A DNA stretch of 64,000 bases from an uncultured Lachnospiraceae bacterium (GCA_951802115.1 CATOPL010000010.1:53032-117031); one strand, 5' to 3'; counted from the stretch's first letter, positions 18,824 through 28,740 are shown. Notes: generated from the sequence alone by a model not told the origin. Numbers and translations: made by a program.

Positions 18824-19723
18824 ATGTCTAAGACATCCAGCCTTTCCGGCAGAAAAAGGAACGAACGCGTAGCGGCCTATATTTTTACTGTCCCGGCTAT
18901 GTTCCTGTTATTTGCATTCCTGGTCGTCCCGATCCTGTACACAGTTTATTACTCTCTGTTCCAGTACCAGATCGTAAGACCGGACAATATCACATTTATT
19001 GGTTTTAAAAATTATCTGAAACTGTTCACGGACGATGATTTCTGGCTGGCGCTTCGCAACACGGTATATTTCACTGTATTCGTAGTACCCTTCCAGTGCA
19101 TACTGGCTCTCGCGCTGGCTATGCTGGTATCTTCCAAATTCCGTGGGGTCGCCATTTTCCGAACGATGTATTTCAGTCCTCAGCTGACTTCCATGGTTGT
19201 CATCTCCATCCTGTGGACTGTGCTTTACAATTCCAATCCCAATACCGGTCTCATCAATTCACTTCTGACCAGTTTGGGAATGGAACCCATCAATTTCCTG
19301 ACCAACTCCAAAACAGCGATGAATTCCATTATCTTTATGTCCGGATGGCAGGGAGCAGGCTATCAGATGATGATCTTTCTGGCGGGTCTGCAGGGAATAC
19401 CCCGAGACCAGTATGAAGCCGCTTCCGTGGACGGAGCCAGCAAAGTGCAGCAGTTTCTGTACATCACACTGCCCGGGCTGAAAGGCACAATCAAATATGT
19501 AGTGATGATCACCATGATTCAGGCGATGAAGCTTTTTACACAGCCTTATGTCATGACCCAGGGCGGACCTAAGAACAGTACCAAGACGCTCGTCTACTAC
19601 ATCTACACGCAGGGCTTTCAGCAGGGAAACTTTGGTTATGCCTGCGCCGTCGCCGCTGTTTTCTTCGTCATTGTGGTCATTATGTCCCTGTCCATGAAAA
19701 AGCTGATTGCTGAGACCAATTAG
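18824..19723 (+). CDS. ABC sugar transporter permease (MalF/UgpA type)
   Basis: Inner-membrane subunit of 299 residues with six helices. The EAA loop that contacts the ATPase is EAASVDGASKVQQFLYITLP. The N-terminal helix FTVPAMFLLFAFLVVPILY is typical of the first permease of CUT1 sugar importers. TAGGAG lies before the ATG. It partners the permease at 19742 and the binding protein at 16966. Confidence 0.92.
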   Translation: MSKTSSLSGRKRNERVAAYIFTVPAMFLLFAFLVVPILYTVYYSLFQYQIVRPDNITFIGFKNYLKLFTDDDFWLALRNTVYFTVFVVPFQCILALALAMLVSSKFRGVAIFRTMYFSPQLTSMVVISILWTVLYNSNPNTGLINSLLTSLGMEPINFLTNSKTAMNSIIFMSGWQGAGYQMMIFLAGLQGIPRDQYEAASVDGASKVQQFLYITLPGLKGTIKYVVMITMIQAMKLFTQPYVMTQGGPKNSTKTLVYYIYTQGFQQGNFGYACAVAAVFFVIVVIMSLSMKKLIAETN

Positions 19724-19741
19724 AGAAGGAGGATACAGATC

Positions 19742-20590
19742 ATGACAAAATCAATGAAAATGGAGAATTTTCTGACGAAACTTTTGTTTTATGCAGGAAA
19801 TATCATTATTGGAATCATCTTTGTATCGCCCCTGATCTGGATGATCTCTGCATCGCTCAAACCGGAAGCACAGATTTTCGCGAATATGAATTCTATTTCA
19901 ACATTTATTCCGGTTCAGGCATCTTTGAATAATTTTAAAGAAGTGTTTTCAAGGCTGGATATGCTGCAGGTATTCAAAAACACTTTTGTCTACATCGCGC
20001 TGATTCTGGTGCTCGACCTGCTTTTAAACTCTATCTGTGGATACGCGCTTGCGAAATTTGACTTTAAAGGCAAAGGCATGATGCTGAACTTTATTGTAGC
20101 TCTGATGGTTATGCCGATGGAAGCAATCATGCTGCCTCTGTACATCGAAATGTCACAGCTTGGCTGGGTCAATACACTGGCTGCTCTGGTCATTCCTTTT
20201 GTCGCCAAATGCTTTTCAATCTATATGTTTCGACAGTTTTTCTGCGATATTCCTGACGAACTGCTGGAAGCGGCTGCACTGGACGGCGCCAGTCCGGTAA
20301 GAACCTTTTTTACGGTAGTTATGCCGATATCCAAGACCGTCTATGCAACTGTATTTATTTTAGATTTCGTAGCGCACTGGAACGACTTTATGTGGCCGTT
20401 CCTGGTCATGACCGGCGAAGGCAAACGTACCATCCAGCTGGCTATCCAGGTGTTTTTTGGAACGCAGCCAATCCATTACAGCGCAATCATGGCTGCACTG
20501 GTTGTTTCTGCCATTCCGATGCTGATCATGTTTATCTTCATGCAGAAATATTATATCGAGGGAATCGCTTCCTCCGGAATCAAGGGATAA
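19742..20590 (+). CDS. ABC sugar transporter permease (MalG/UgpE type)
   Basis: Second CUT1 permease, 282 residues, with EAA loop EAAALDGASPVRTFFTVVMP and the C-terminal tail (YYIEGIASSGIKG) typical of MalG-like subunits. AAGGAGG lies before the ATG, 18 bases after the previous stop, so the two are translated from one message. Confidence 0.92.
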   Translation: MTKSMKMENFLTKLLFYAGNIIIGIIFVSPLIWMISASLKPEAQIFANMNSISTFIPVQASLNNFKEVFSRLDMLQVFKNTFVYIALILVLDLLLNSICGYALAKFDFKGKGMMLNFIVALMVMPMEAIMLPLYIEMSQLGWVNTLAALVIPFVAKCFSIYMFRQFFCDIPDELLEAAALDGASPVRTFFTVVMPISKTVYATVFILDFVAHWNDFMWPFLVMTGEGKRTIQLAIQVFFGTQPIHYSAIMAALVVSAIPMLIMFIFMQKYYIEGIASSGIKG

Positions 20591-21013
20591 TTGACAATTT
20601 CTGAAAAAGAACGTAAACTTATTCCAGAATAAAACCCGCATGGTATTTGTCGGATATTTACACAGATTTTGTTGCAGAACAAAAGCTGCTAACTCCTGTA
20701 TTCACCAAAGCGCGTTCCAGAACGCTTCCTTCTTATACAAAGCCTGACTGATCGTCCGTGTAAGTTTCATTTTCCACCAGTAAGCTATGGAAGCTTCCGT
20801 TCACACTTTGGTCGATATCGGACATAAACCGCCGGCGCACAGCATCCTGGCAGTGTTGATGATCCGTCTGTTTTACAATCGCCTGCCTCATTGCCTCCAG
20901 GAGCCGGATATCCTGCCGCAGGCTGTCGGACATCCTGCCCCTGTGGCAGATGCCGGCATGGCTGTATGATTCTTTATCTGCGGGAATAAATATAATGTAT
21001 GAGGAATTAAGAT
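20591..21013. other. Intergenic region before the LacI regulator
   Basis: Contains a dyad GCGTTC-CA-GAACGC at 20712-20725 and a TATAAT at 20991-20996 without a clear -35, which could drive the regulator gene. No coding sequence or repeat copy was recognised. Confidence 0.4.
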
Positions 21014-22012
21014 ATGGCTACGATTCAGGATGTTGCAAAACACGCCCAGGTAGGAGTAGGAACCGTCTCCCGTGTACTCAGTGGAAAAGGTTACGTAAAA
21101 GCAGAAACCAGACAGCGAGTACAGGCTTCTATAGAAGAGCTGAACTATACGCCAAATGAAATGGCCCGGAATCTGTTTTTCCAGAAAAGCGGAATTGTGG
21201 CAGTGATCGTGCCGGAGGTAGCGCATCCTTTTTTCGCCCAGTTTGTAAACGCCGCAGAAATGGTCCTGTGTGAAAAAGGCTATCAGACCATGATCTGCAA
21301 CACATATTATGAACAGAATTATGAACAGCGCTATCTGGAAATGTTAAAACAGCGCAGAGTAGACGGCATTATATTTGGAGCTCACACGGTTCTGGATATT
21401 TCACAGTATGAAAATATCCAACTGCCCATCGTTGCACTGGACCGGGATCTGGGAGAAAATATTCCCCGTGTCTCGGTAGATCACAGAACAGGCGGCCGTA
21501 TGGCAGCCGAAGAACTGATCCGTTCCGGCTGCCGCAATGTCCTGCAGTTTGTCGGTTCCAAAAAAGAAACAGAAGTGTCCACGCCTGCAAATGTGCGCCA
21601 TGACATATTTGCAGAAACGATGAAGCAGCATGGAATCAGCTGCCGTTCCTGCTGTGTAAAATGGCCTACCGCAGACATCAGCTATTATCAGACAACTGCC
21701 ACCCGTCTGCTGGAGGATTACCCTGATGTTGACGGTATTTTTGCCACAGATTTAATGAGCATGGCCATCCTGCAGTCTGCCCTGCTCCACAGGAAACGCA
21801 TTCCTGAAGATCTAAAGCTGATCACTTACGACGGTACCAGCAGCATCGGGCTGACTTATCCAAGGATCACGGCTATCGTTCAGCCAATCGAGCGCCTGGC
21901 AAACGAAGCGGTTCATCTGATTGTGGATCTCATTCACGGAAAAAAAATAAAAAACAAAAAGGTGGAACTGCAGGCCGTGTTAAGACCCGGTGATACCACA
22001 GTGGGAGGGTAA
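21014..22012 (+). CDS. LacI family transcriptional regulator of the sucrose/fructan operon
   Basis: Repressor of 332 residues. The N-terminal DNA-binding domain (residues 2-55, TIQDVAKHAQVGVGTVSRVL plus the hinge ELNYTPNEMAR) is followed by a periplasmic-binding-protein-like sugar sensor. GAGGAATTAAG precedes the ATG. It sits between the permeases and the GH32 gene and most likely binds the three GGAAC..GTTCC palindromes at 16697-16945. The inducer is probably a fructoside; this is inference from context. Confidence 0.9.
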   Translation: MATIQDVAKHAQVGVGTVSRVLSGKGYVKAETRQRVQASIEELNYTPNEMARNLFFQKSGIVAVIVPEVAHPFFAQFVNAAEMVLCEKGYQTMICNTYYEQNYEQRYLEMLKQRRVDGIIFGAHTVLDISQYENIQLPIVALDRDLGENIPRVSVDHRTGGRMAAEELIRSGCRNVLQFVGSKKETEVSTPANVRHDIFAETMKQHGISCRSCCVKWPTADISYYQTTATRLLEDYPDVDGIFATDLMSMAILQSALLHRKRIPEDLKLITYDGTSSIGLTYPRITAIVQPIERLANEAVHLIVDLIHGKKIKNKKVELQAVLRPGDTTVGG

Positions 22013-22088
22013 TACCTTCCCTTGTTTTTTATTACGCAGCATCTGTATTTTACAAGAAATGAATAGTAATAGAGACGAGGTTATAACG

Positions 22089-23567
22089 ATGAAGCAAACG
22101 AAATTAGTCGAGGCAAGAACATTTGAAAAAGAGCATAAAGACCGGATTCTTCCAGAGGAACGTCCTTTATACCATGTTACACCTGCTGTAGGCTGGCTGA
22201 ATGACCCCAATGGATTTTCCGTATATCAGGGAGAGTTTCATCTCTTTCATCAATATTATCCTTATGACATCCACTGGGGACCCATGCACTGGGGACATTT
22301 AAAAAGCTCTGATCTGATCAAATGGGAATACCTTCCCGCTGCTCTGGCTCCTGACTGTCAGTACGACGCTCAGGGCGTGTTTTCCGGAAGCGCACTGCAG
22401 ATGCCGGACGGGCGTCAGCTTCTGATGTATACCGGAGTGCAGGGAAAGGACAATACTTCTGAATGCCGTCAGACACAGTGCGTCGCCATCGGCAACGGCA
22501 TCGATTATGAGAAATATGAAAAAAATCCGGTCATTACGGCCGATGATATTCCGGAAACATGTTATGCAAAAGACTTCCGGGATCCGAAAATCTGGCATGA
22601 CAACAGTGAAAACTGTTTTTTTGCTGTAGCGGGTATCCGCACTGCCGACGGCAGCGGCGCAGTCGCACTCTTTTCCAGCGAAGACGGTTTTTCCTGGAAA
22701 TATGTCACAATCCTCGACCGGTGCCGGAATCAATATGGACGCATGTGGGAATGTCCCGATTTTTTCGAGCTTGGTGAAAAAGCAGTTTTGATTGTATCTC
22801 CTCAGGAAATGTGCGCACAAGGGCTGGAGTTCCACAATGGAAATGACGTCATATGCCTGACAGGAACTTATGACCGGACACAGCATCATTTTACCCGCGA
22901 GTTGGTATCTGCTGTTGACTACGGCCTTGATTTCTATGCACCGCAGACCATGGAAACACCAGATGGACGCAGGGTACTGATCGGATGGATGCAGGCGTGG
23001 GAGAACAGTCATCTTTGTCCGGATAATGCCAAATGGAACGGAATGTTTACAATCCCCAGAGAGGTTGTCCTTTCGAAAGGAAGGTTGATTCAAAATCCGG
23101 TAAGAGAACTTCTGAACTATCGTCAAAATCCGGTAATTTACACAAACCTTCCTCTGCAGTCTTATACAAAGCTGCCCGGAGTCTCAGGACGAATTCTGGA
23201 TATGATTGTGACTGTACGCCCGGAACACGAAGGTTCTCTGGAGCGTTTTATGATCCATCTTGCAGAAAATAAAGAGTACAGCGTTTCTGTTATTTATGAC
23301 ACTGCAAAAAATACGGTAACCTTTGACCGCACAAATTCCGGATTTCGCTACAATATTATATCGCGCCGTGAAGCGCCCGTGAGAGATCAGAACGGAAAAA
23401 TCCGACTGCGTATCCTTATGGACCGTTACTCGGTAGAACTGTTCATCAACAACGGCGAACAGGTAATGTCCTCCTGCATCTACACCCCGCAGGAAGCCGA
23501 CGGAATCTCTTTTGAAGCGAAAGGAAACGGATCATTTGACGTTGAAAAATATGAGATTGTGCTCTAA
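22089..23567 (+). CDS. GH32 sucrose(-phosphate) hydrolase / fructan beta-fructosidase
   Basis: Retaining beta-fructofuranosidase of 492 residues, cytoplasmic (no signal peptide). Catalytic residues are visible: nucleophile Asp39 in WLNDPNG, transition-state stabiliser Asp165 in FRDPK, acid/base Glu221 in WECPDFF. A five-bladed propeller is followed by a C-terminal beta-sandwich (about 340-492, ending SFEAKGNGSFDVEKYEI). The ATG at 22089 follows GAGG by eight bases; earlier in-frame starts have no ribosome site. As the sugar enters by an ABC importer and not a PTS, the substrate is probably unphosphorylated sucrose or a short fructooligosaccharide. Confidence 0.92.
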   Translation: MKQTKLVEARTFEKEHKDRILPEERPLYHVTPAVGWLNDPNGFSVYQGEFHLFHQYYPYDIHWGPMHWGHLKSSDLIKWEYLPAALAPDCQYDAQGVFSGSALQMPDGRQLLMYTGVQGKDNTSECRQTQCVAIGNGIDYEKYEKNPVITADDIPETCYAKDFRDPKIWHDNSENCFFAVAGIRTADGSGAVALFSSEDGFSWKYVTILDRCRNQYGRMWECPDFFELGEKAVLIVSPQEMCAQGLEFHNGNDVICLTGTYDRTQHHFTRELVSAVDYGLDFYAPQTMETPDGRRVLIGWMQAWENSHLCPDNAKWNGMFTIPREVVLSKGRLIQNPVRELLNYRQNPVIYTNLPLQSYTKLPGVSGRILDMIVTVRPEHEGSLERFMIHLAENKEYSVSVIYDTAKNTVTFDRTNSGFRYNIISRREAPVRDQNGKIRLRILMDRYSVELFINNGEQVMSSCIYTPQEADGISFEAKGNGSFDVEKYEIVL

Positions 23568-23750
23568 TCAGATACACATTTTCCGGTCACTATCACATTC
23601 TGCTTCTTGAAAATTTTGCAGAAGCGTATCCGGAAAGAGCTGAGCATTCTTTTTCCCTCTTTATAATATACAGACTAATAAAAACGGTTGTTTTAGAAGC
23701 CATTTCCATGTTATGATACACAATAAATGATGGAAGTGGAGTATATACTC

Positions 23751-24422
23751 ATGAAAAGAAGTTTCAAAGAATACATCCTGCGGCTGCTGTTTCTGCTGGT
23801 TGGACTTGTCATCGCTCATCTTGGTGTGACATTGTTCCTTTTAACAGATCTGGGCGCTGACCCTTTTAATGTCTTGATACAGGGGATTTTTCGGACACTT
23901 GGACCGTATATCCCCGGGTCGACCCATGGATATACACATGCCACTGTCTGCATCCTCATCATGCTGATCCTTGTGATTATAGATAAAGGTTATGTCAAAG
24001 CCGGTACACTTGTATGTATGGCTTTTGGCGGTCCAATTATCGATGTATTTACACTTTTTCTCAGGCATCTGGTCCATCCCGGGAACCCTTTTGTCGTAAG
24101 GCTTCTGACCCTTGCCCTGGGCTGTATCATTCTGGCATTTGGCATGACGATCGTCATTAAGTCCGATGCGGGTACAGGTCCTAATGATCTTGTTGCCATC
24201 GTTCTCAGCGAGAAACTGTCAAAACCGTTCGGACCTGTCCGCATCCTGGTCGACGTATGTTTTGTAGCCAGCGGTTTCCTTATGGGCGGTGCAGTCGGGA
24301 TCGGCACAATCATCAGCGCATTTCTGGTAGGCCCGGTAGCCGACAGATTCCTGCCATACAGCGAAAAACTGATCCATACTCTGTTACAGATTCTAAAAGC
24401 CGATATTCGCAGCGAGTCCTGA
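23751..24422 (+). CDS. YczE/YitT-type integral membrane protein
   Basis: Predicted membrane protein of 223 residues with five to six helices. Glycine-rich motifs LGADPFNVLIQGI and SDAGTGPNDLVAI are typical of YczE-like proteins; in Bacillus YczE affects surfactin production, but the biochemical role is unknown. The ATG at 23751 follows GTGGAG by nine bases; the earlier ATG at 23727 has no site. A promoter with TTGTTT and TATGAT 18 bases apart lies just upstream, so it is probably a separate unit from GH32. Confidence 0.75.
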   Translation: MKRSFKEYILRLLFLLVGLVIAHLGVTLFLLTDLGADPFNVLIQGIFRTLGPYIPGSTHGYTHATVCILIMLILVIIDKGYVKAGTLVCMAFGGPIIDVFTLFLRHLVHPGNPFVVRLLTLALGCIILAFGMTIVIKSDAGTGPNDLVAIVLSEKLSKPFGPVRILVDVCFVASGFLMGGAVGIGTIISAFLVGPVADRFLPYSEKLIHTLLQILKADIRSES

Positions 24423-24454
24423 ATACCAGGCATGGCCGATACTTTCTTACCTGG

Positions 24455-24486
24455 TCAGGCCCCCACAGCAAACTGCGGGGGCCTGA
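24455..24486. terminator. Strong GC hairpin without T-tract
   Basis: Perfect 10-bp stem TCAGGCCCCC / GGGGGCCTGA with a 12-base loop, 32 bases after the membrane-protein stop and before the convergent ATPase gene. No run of T follows on either strand, so it may block read-through or RNA decay without being a classic terminator. Confidence 0.45.
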
Positions 24487-24592
24487 TGACAGCCGCCAGA
24501 TGGATATGTCAGCATATCCGTTCGGTTCGTGGTTTTCAGGAATCAAACTCCTATGATCAAAACAGATCTCCGTCCATATTCTTTGATTCGCT

Positions 24593-26476
24593 TTACAGCT
24601 TCTTGACAAACAATGCCCGAACTGCATTCAGAACTGCCAGAATCATAACACCCACATCCGCAAATACTGCCAGCCACATATTGGCGATTCCCAATGCTCC
24701 CAAAAGCAGACAGGCTGCCTTGATGCCGATGGCAAACCAGATATTCTGATGAACGATCCGCAGACATTTCCGTGAGATCCGAATAGCCTTGGCAATTTTT
24801 AAGGGATCGTCATCCATCAGAACTACGTCTGCCGCTTCAATAGCCGCATCCGACCCCATGGCTCCCATGGCGACACCGATATCTGCACGCGACAGAACCG
24901 GCGCATCATTGATGCCGTCTCCGACAAATGCCAGTTTTTCCTTACCATTCATTTTTTCCAGCAGCTCTTCTACCTTCTGCACTTTTCCCTCAGGAAGAAG
25001 TTCACTGTATACCTCGTCGATTCCCAGCTCTGCCGCAACCTGTCCTGCGACTGCTTTGGAATCTCCTGTCAGCATGACGATCTTTCTCACTCCTGCAGAT
25101 CTTAAGGCCAGCATCGCCTCTTTTGCATTAGGCTTGATCCTGTCAGAGATTACAATGTGACCTGCATATACTCCATCAATCACCATATGGACGATAGTTC
25201 CTGCATGATAACAATCCCTGTATTCTACCTGCAGATGTTTCATCAGCCTGGCATTACCTGCCGCTACCATGTGACCATCTACCCGGGCCATCACTCCGTT
25301 GCCGCTGATCTCCTGAATCTCTGTCACCCTGGTCCGGTCAACAGGTTTTCCGTAAGCTTTCTGCAGACTCTTACTGATGGGATGAGAGGAGGCGCTTTCT
25401 GCAAGAGCCGCATATTCCAGAAGCTTTGACTGTTCCATTTTATTGTGATGGACCGCATTGACTTCAAAAATCCCCTGCGTCAGTGTTCCGGTCTTGTCAA
25501 ATACTACCGTTCTGGTCTGAGACATCGTCTCCAGATAGTTGGAACCTTTAATCAGGACTCCTGCATTGCCTGCTCCTCCGATACCTGCAAAAAAACTCAG
25601 CGGAATACTGACTACAAGTGCACACGGGCAGCTGATTACAAGGAAAGTCAGTGCACGATATATCCAGTCTCCAAAATCTGCCGGAAGCCCCAGTATCCCC
25701 ATGCGCACGGGCGGCGGCAAAAATGCAAGTGCAAGAGCACTGTAACATACCAGGGGCGTATAAATTCTGGCAAATTTGGAAATAAAGTCTTCCGACTTTG
25801 ATTTTCTGGAGCTGGCATTTTCCACCAGATCCAGAATCTTTGACACCGTGGATTCTCCAAATTCCTTTGTAGTGCGGATTTTCAGTACTCCGGTAAGGTT
25901 GATACAGCCACTGATGACTTCCTCTCCTGCTTTCGTATTACAAGGAACACTCTCGCCTGTCAAAGCACTGGTATTGAGACTGGAACTCCCTTCTAAAACC
26001 ACACCGTCAATAGGGATCTTCTCACCCGGTTGTACAACGATGACAGCACCAATCTCAACTTCATCCGGATCCACCTGCATCAGAGTCCCGTTCTGTTCCA
26101 CATTCGCATAATCCGGACGGATATCCATCAACTCGCTGATGTTCCGACGGCTTTTGCCAACTGCATAACTCTGGAACCATTCTCCTATCTGGTAGAACAG
26201 CATAACAGCAATCGCTTCTGTATAATCTCCGTCTTTATACACCGCCAGAGCCATAGCGCCGATGGTAGCCACTGCCATCAGAAAGCTTTCGTCAAACACC
26301 TGATGATTCTTGATGCCTTTTCCGGCCTTGAGCAATATATCATATCCGATAATCAAATATGGAATCAGATACAGCGCAAATCGAATCAGCCCTTTTACCG
26401 GAATAAAATGTATGACAATCATCAAAAATGCTGCCAGCAGAATCCGGATCAGCATCTTTTTCTGCTTTTTATTCAT
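24593..26476 (-). CDS. P1B-type heavy-metal translocating ATPase (Zn/Cd/Pb type)
   Basis: ATP-driven soft-metal exporter of 627 residues. Actuator TGES (about 173-176), metal-binding Cys283-Pro-Cys285 in ISCPCALVVS, phosphorylated Asp327 in FDKTGTLT, HP motif in ASSHPIS and hinge GDGINDAP. The N-terminus lacks a heavy-metal-associated domain, which is encoded as a separate protein just upstream (26534). AGGAGGAG lies seven bases before the ATG at 26476. With the ArsR/CadC-like regulator across the divergent region it forms a cadmium/zinc resistance module. Exact metal unproven. Confidence 0.93.
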   Translation of the reverse strand: MNKKQKKMLIRILLAAFLMIVIHFIPVKGLIRFALYLIPYLIIGYDILLKAGKGIKNHQVFDESFLMAVATIGAMALAVYKDGDYTEAIAVMLFYQIGEWFQSYAVGKSRRNISELMDIRPDYANVEQNGTLMQVDPDEVEIGAVIVVQPGEKIPIDGVVLEGSSSLNTSALTGESVPCNTKAGEEVISGCINLTGVLKIRTTKEFGESTVSKILDLVENASSRKSKSEDFISKFARIYTPLVCYSALALAFLPPPVRMGILGLPADFGDWIYRALTFLVISCPCALVVSIPLSFFAGIGGAGNAGVLIKGSNYLETMSQTRTVVFDKTGTLTQGIFEVNAVHHNKMEQSKLLEYAALAESASSHPISKSLQKAYGKPVDRTRVTEIQEISGNGVMARVDGHMVAAGNARLMKHLQVEYRDCYHAGTIVHMVIDGVYAGHIVISDRIKPNAKEAMLALRSAGVRKIVMLTGDSKAVAGQVAAELGIDEVYSELLPEGKVQKVEELLEKMNGKEKLAFVGDGINDAPVLSRADIGVAMGAMGSDAAIEAADVVLMDDDPLKIAKAIRISRKCLRIVHQNIWFAIGIKAACLLLGALGIANMWLAVFADVGVMILAVLNAVRALFVKKL

Positions 26477-26533
26477 ACAATTTCTCCTCCTCTCTGCCTG
26501 TGCGTGTTCAAAGCGTGGCATCGGACAGTCTCA

Positions 26534-26752
26534 TCAGATAAATACTTCACAGTCATCCTCAACCTTTTTGCAGTTGGCCCGGACTGCCTGCATAACTGCC
26601 TTCGGGTCCTGACCGTCTTCAAATTCCACGTTCATTTTAAGAGTCATGAAGTTCACAGTTGCGCTTTTAACACCTGCTGTCTTTCTGGCAGCATCCTCCA
26701 TCTTATTTGCACAGTTGGCGCAATCCACCTCAATCTTATAAGTCTTTTTCAT
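26534..26752 (-). CDS. Stand-alone heavy-metal-associated (HMA) domain protein
   Basis: Ferredoxin-fold metal-binding protein of 72 residues with CxxC in EVDCANCANKME (Cys11, Cys14). It probably hands metal to, or modulates, the P1B ATPase downstream, taking the place of the missing N-terminal domain. AAAGGAG lies nine bases before the ATG at 26752; a longer frame upstream would run into the operator. It is the first gene of the minus-strand unit. Confidence 0.9.
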   Translation of the reverse strand: MKKTYKIEVDCANCANKMEDAARKTAGVKSATVNFMTLKMNVEFEDGQDPKAVMQAVRANCKKVEDDCEVFI

Positions 26753-26782
26753 ATTTGCAATCTCCTTTTCCCGGTTTTTAAT

Positions 26783-26840
26783 AATTAAACATTTATTTAA
26801 TTGTTTAATTATATTATACACAACTCCGGTCAAATTGCAA
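26783..26840 (-). promoter_or_regulatory. Promoter and ArsR-type operator of the metal-resistance unit
   Basis: Minus strand TTGCAA (26840), 16 bases, TATAAT (26818-26813). Directly downstream is a perfect inverted repeat AATTAAACA...TGTTTAATT (26783-26810). This AT-rich dyad has the form of ArsR/SmtB/CadC operators and covers the transcription start, so binding would block the promoter. Confidence 0.75.
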
Positions 26841-26937
26841 GTCCTTCATATAAGAAATTTTTACAAATTCAGGGAAGATCTACACTTGGACTGGGACTGC
26901 CGTCAATGAAATAGAACTTCTTTAAAGATTCTCCCTG

Positions 26938-26966
26938 TTTTCAGTCTGTTTGTTTTGTGTTATACT
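26938..26966 (+). promoter_or_regulatory. Probable promoter of the ArsR gene
   Basis: TTTTCA (26938-26943), 17 bases, TATACT (26961-26966), about 110 bases before the ArsR start. Confidence 0.5.
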
Positions 26967-27074
26967 GAATAAAATTCTCTGTCATTTGAATGATGTTCGA
27001 CTTTGAATGAAGAATAACAAAAAATATAAAAACAAACCTGTACGATTGAATTTTCAGAAAGGAACTGATTTACT

Positions 27075-27449
27075 TTGAACCAAACAAAACTGCCCCATGA
27101 CCATGGGGCTATCCTGGAAAAATATATAGATTCTATTCCATCAACAGAAGATTTCCAGACGTTATCAGATATTTTCCGACTGCTGGGAGACAGCAGCCGG
27201 TTACGTATCTTCTGGATTCTGTGCCACTGTGAAGAATGTGTTATTAATATCTCTGCCATGATGGATATGAGCAGCCCCGCCGTATCCCATCATCTGAAAG
27301 CGCTGAAAGCAGGCAGGCTTATTACAAGCCGCAGAGAAGGCAAAGAAGTATACTATAAGGCCGCTGATACAGATCAGGCAGTGTTACTGCATCATGTAAT
27401 CGAAGAGCTTCTTGAGATTACTTGTCCGGGAGGCTGTCAGAGCAGGTAA
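27075..27449 (+). CDS. ArsR/SmtB family metal-responsive repressor (CadC-like)
   Basis: Winged-helix repressor of 124 residues. The DNA-recognition helix region is about 56-85 (SSPAVSHHLKALKAGRLI). Candidate metal ligands are Cys50, Cys52 and Cys55 in LCHCEECV, near the ELCVC site of CadC; Asp98/Asp100 with His106/His107 in the last helix; and a C-terminal Cys117/Cys121 pair. It starts at TTG, ten bases after AAAGGAA. It is divergent from the HMA-ATPase unit and expected to bind the 26783-26810 palindrome, releasing it with Cd, Zn or Pb. Confidence 0.88.
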   Translation: MNQTKLPHDHGAILEKYIDSIPSTEDFQTLSDIFRLLGDSSRLRIFWILCHCEECVINISAMMDMSSPAVSHHLKALKAGRLITSRREGKEVYYKAADTDQAVLLHHVIEELLEITCPGGCQSR

Positions 27450-27465
27450 AAGCCAGATCCGACAG

Positions 27466-28518
27466 TCAGTCCTTTTTTCGTTTTTTTATCCGCCGGGCAT
27501 ACATTGCCGTCAGCACAACTGTTGCTGTTCCAATCACTGCCGTTCCCAGAATCATACGGATGTTCTTCGACGCATGTTTTTCTTCTTTTACGTGCATCCG
27601 CGGAACATCTTCATCCATCAGCTCCAGCGGAACATCCTCATCCGGGACCTCCACTGCGTCATGGTGGTCAAATTCAGCTTCAACTGCTTCTTCCGCATCT
27701 TCTTCATCTGCAATCCCTCCTGCGTCTTCTCTTTCATCTCTTTCTGCATCCAATACCGACACGCCGGCACTGGTTGTTCCGTCAGGCACTGCCGTATCAG
27801 TTTCAATGATTCCATCGGATGCCGCTCCTTCAGCGCCCGGCAATTCAGCAGATCCCGTTGTTTCACTGCTTTCCTCATCCGCTTCGCTCCCTTTTTGCGG
27901 AGATACTTTTGCATATATAAAGGTAAACATATTTTCTTCCGCATTGTTTACCAACGTCTTTGTCAGATTATATGCCTGCGGCTGATACCCGTCGATATAC
28001 AGAAATGCCACTACCGGACGATCGCCAACGTTTCCATAATATGTCCTTTCAGGAATCAGATTATGTCCTGAATCGTCCTGATAGTTTACAATATAAGAAG
28101 TCAGCTCTCCCCGAATGCCATATGCCACTACATAATCTCTGTCCTCTGTTACTTCAAAAGAGGGAAGACCAACCGTATCATTATCACGCCCGCTCTGACG
28201 GATACCTTTCACATAATACTTGTTATTTTCTCCCATATCCATCGCGCCAGGCACCCCTGCATCAAAACTGATACGCGCTCCTCTTTTCAGGCCGCTCACT
28301 GTAATCGCAGAGCCGCTGCTGTGTATTTCATATTCAGAACCGATCACCTCCACATGACTGTTTCCATGAAAAGCTGCATGGTTTCCCGCATAAAAAGTAA
28401 CCTGATATGTATACGCACCGGCCCCTGCCGCCCGAATCTCAATGGATCCCATACAAATTGCCATACACAGGAAAATGAATACAGCCGGGAATTCCCAATA
28501 TTTTTTTCGTCTGCTCAT
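27466..28518 (-). CDS. Membrane-anchored surface protein with MucBP-like domain, last gene of the pilus locus
   Basis: Exported protein of 350 residues: signal peptide (about 1-31), a beta-rich domain, a MucBP-like module (SYIVNYQDDSGHNLIPE to about residue 205), an acidic Glu/Asp-rich linker, and a C-terminal helix with a KKRKKD tail. No LPxTG. AAGGAGG lies before the ATG. A 222-base gap separates it from the gene at 28741, so it may be transcribed separately. Role unknown; MucBP-like modules suggest mucin or glycan contact. Confidence 0.65.
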   Translation of the reverse strand: MSRRKKYWEFPAVFIFLCMAICMGSIEIRAAGAGAYTYQVTFYAGNHAAFHGNSHVEVIGSEYEIHSSGSAITVSGLKRGARISFDAGVPGAMDMGENNKYYVKGIRQSGRDNDTVGLPSFEVTEDRDYVVAYGIRGELTSYIVNYQDDSGHNLIPERTYYGNVGDRPVVAFLYIDGYQPQAYNLTKTLVNNAEENMFTFIYAKVSPQKGSEADEESSETTGSAELPGAEGAASDGIIETDTAVPDGTTSAGVSVLDAERDEREDAGGIADEEDAEEAVEAEFDHHDAVEVPDEDVPLELMDEDVPRMHVKEEKHASKNIRMILGTAVIGTATVVLTAMYARRIKKRKKD

Positions 28519-28740
28519 GTATACCTCCTTTTTCAATGATGTCAGACTTCTGACCTGCCAGACAGATTTAAAATGCAACGAAATCAGTATATACGCAGAT
28601 ACCGTTTCCCAATCATCTGTTTTCTTCTTGAATATTAATTCTTTTATATTCAGATTTTCTTGCCAGTGCAAGACGAAAGCCCATTTATTTCAGGTTTGCC
28701 AGATATCTGAAATTCTGAATCTAACAATTCAAGAAGATAA

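Noticed and set aside
20712..20725. GCGTTC-CA-GAACGC dyad as a fourth site for the sucrose-operon repressor
   Set aside because: The half-sites and their orientation differ from GGAAC..GTTCC, so a shared regulator is not supported.
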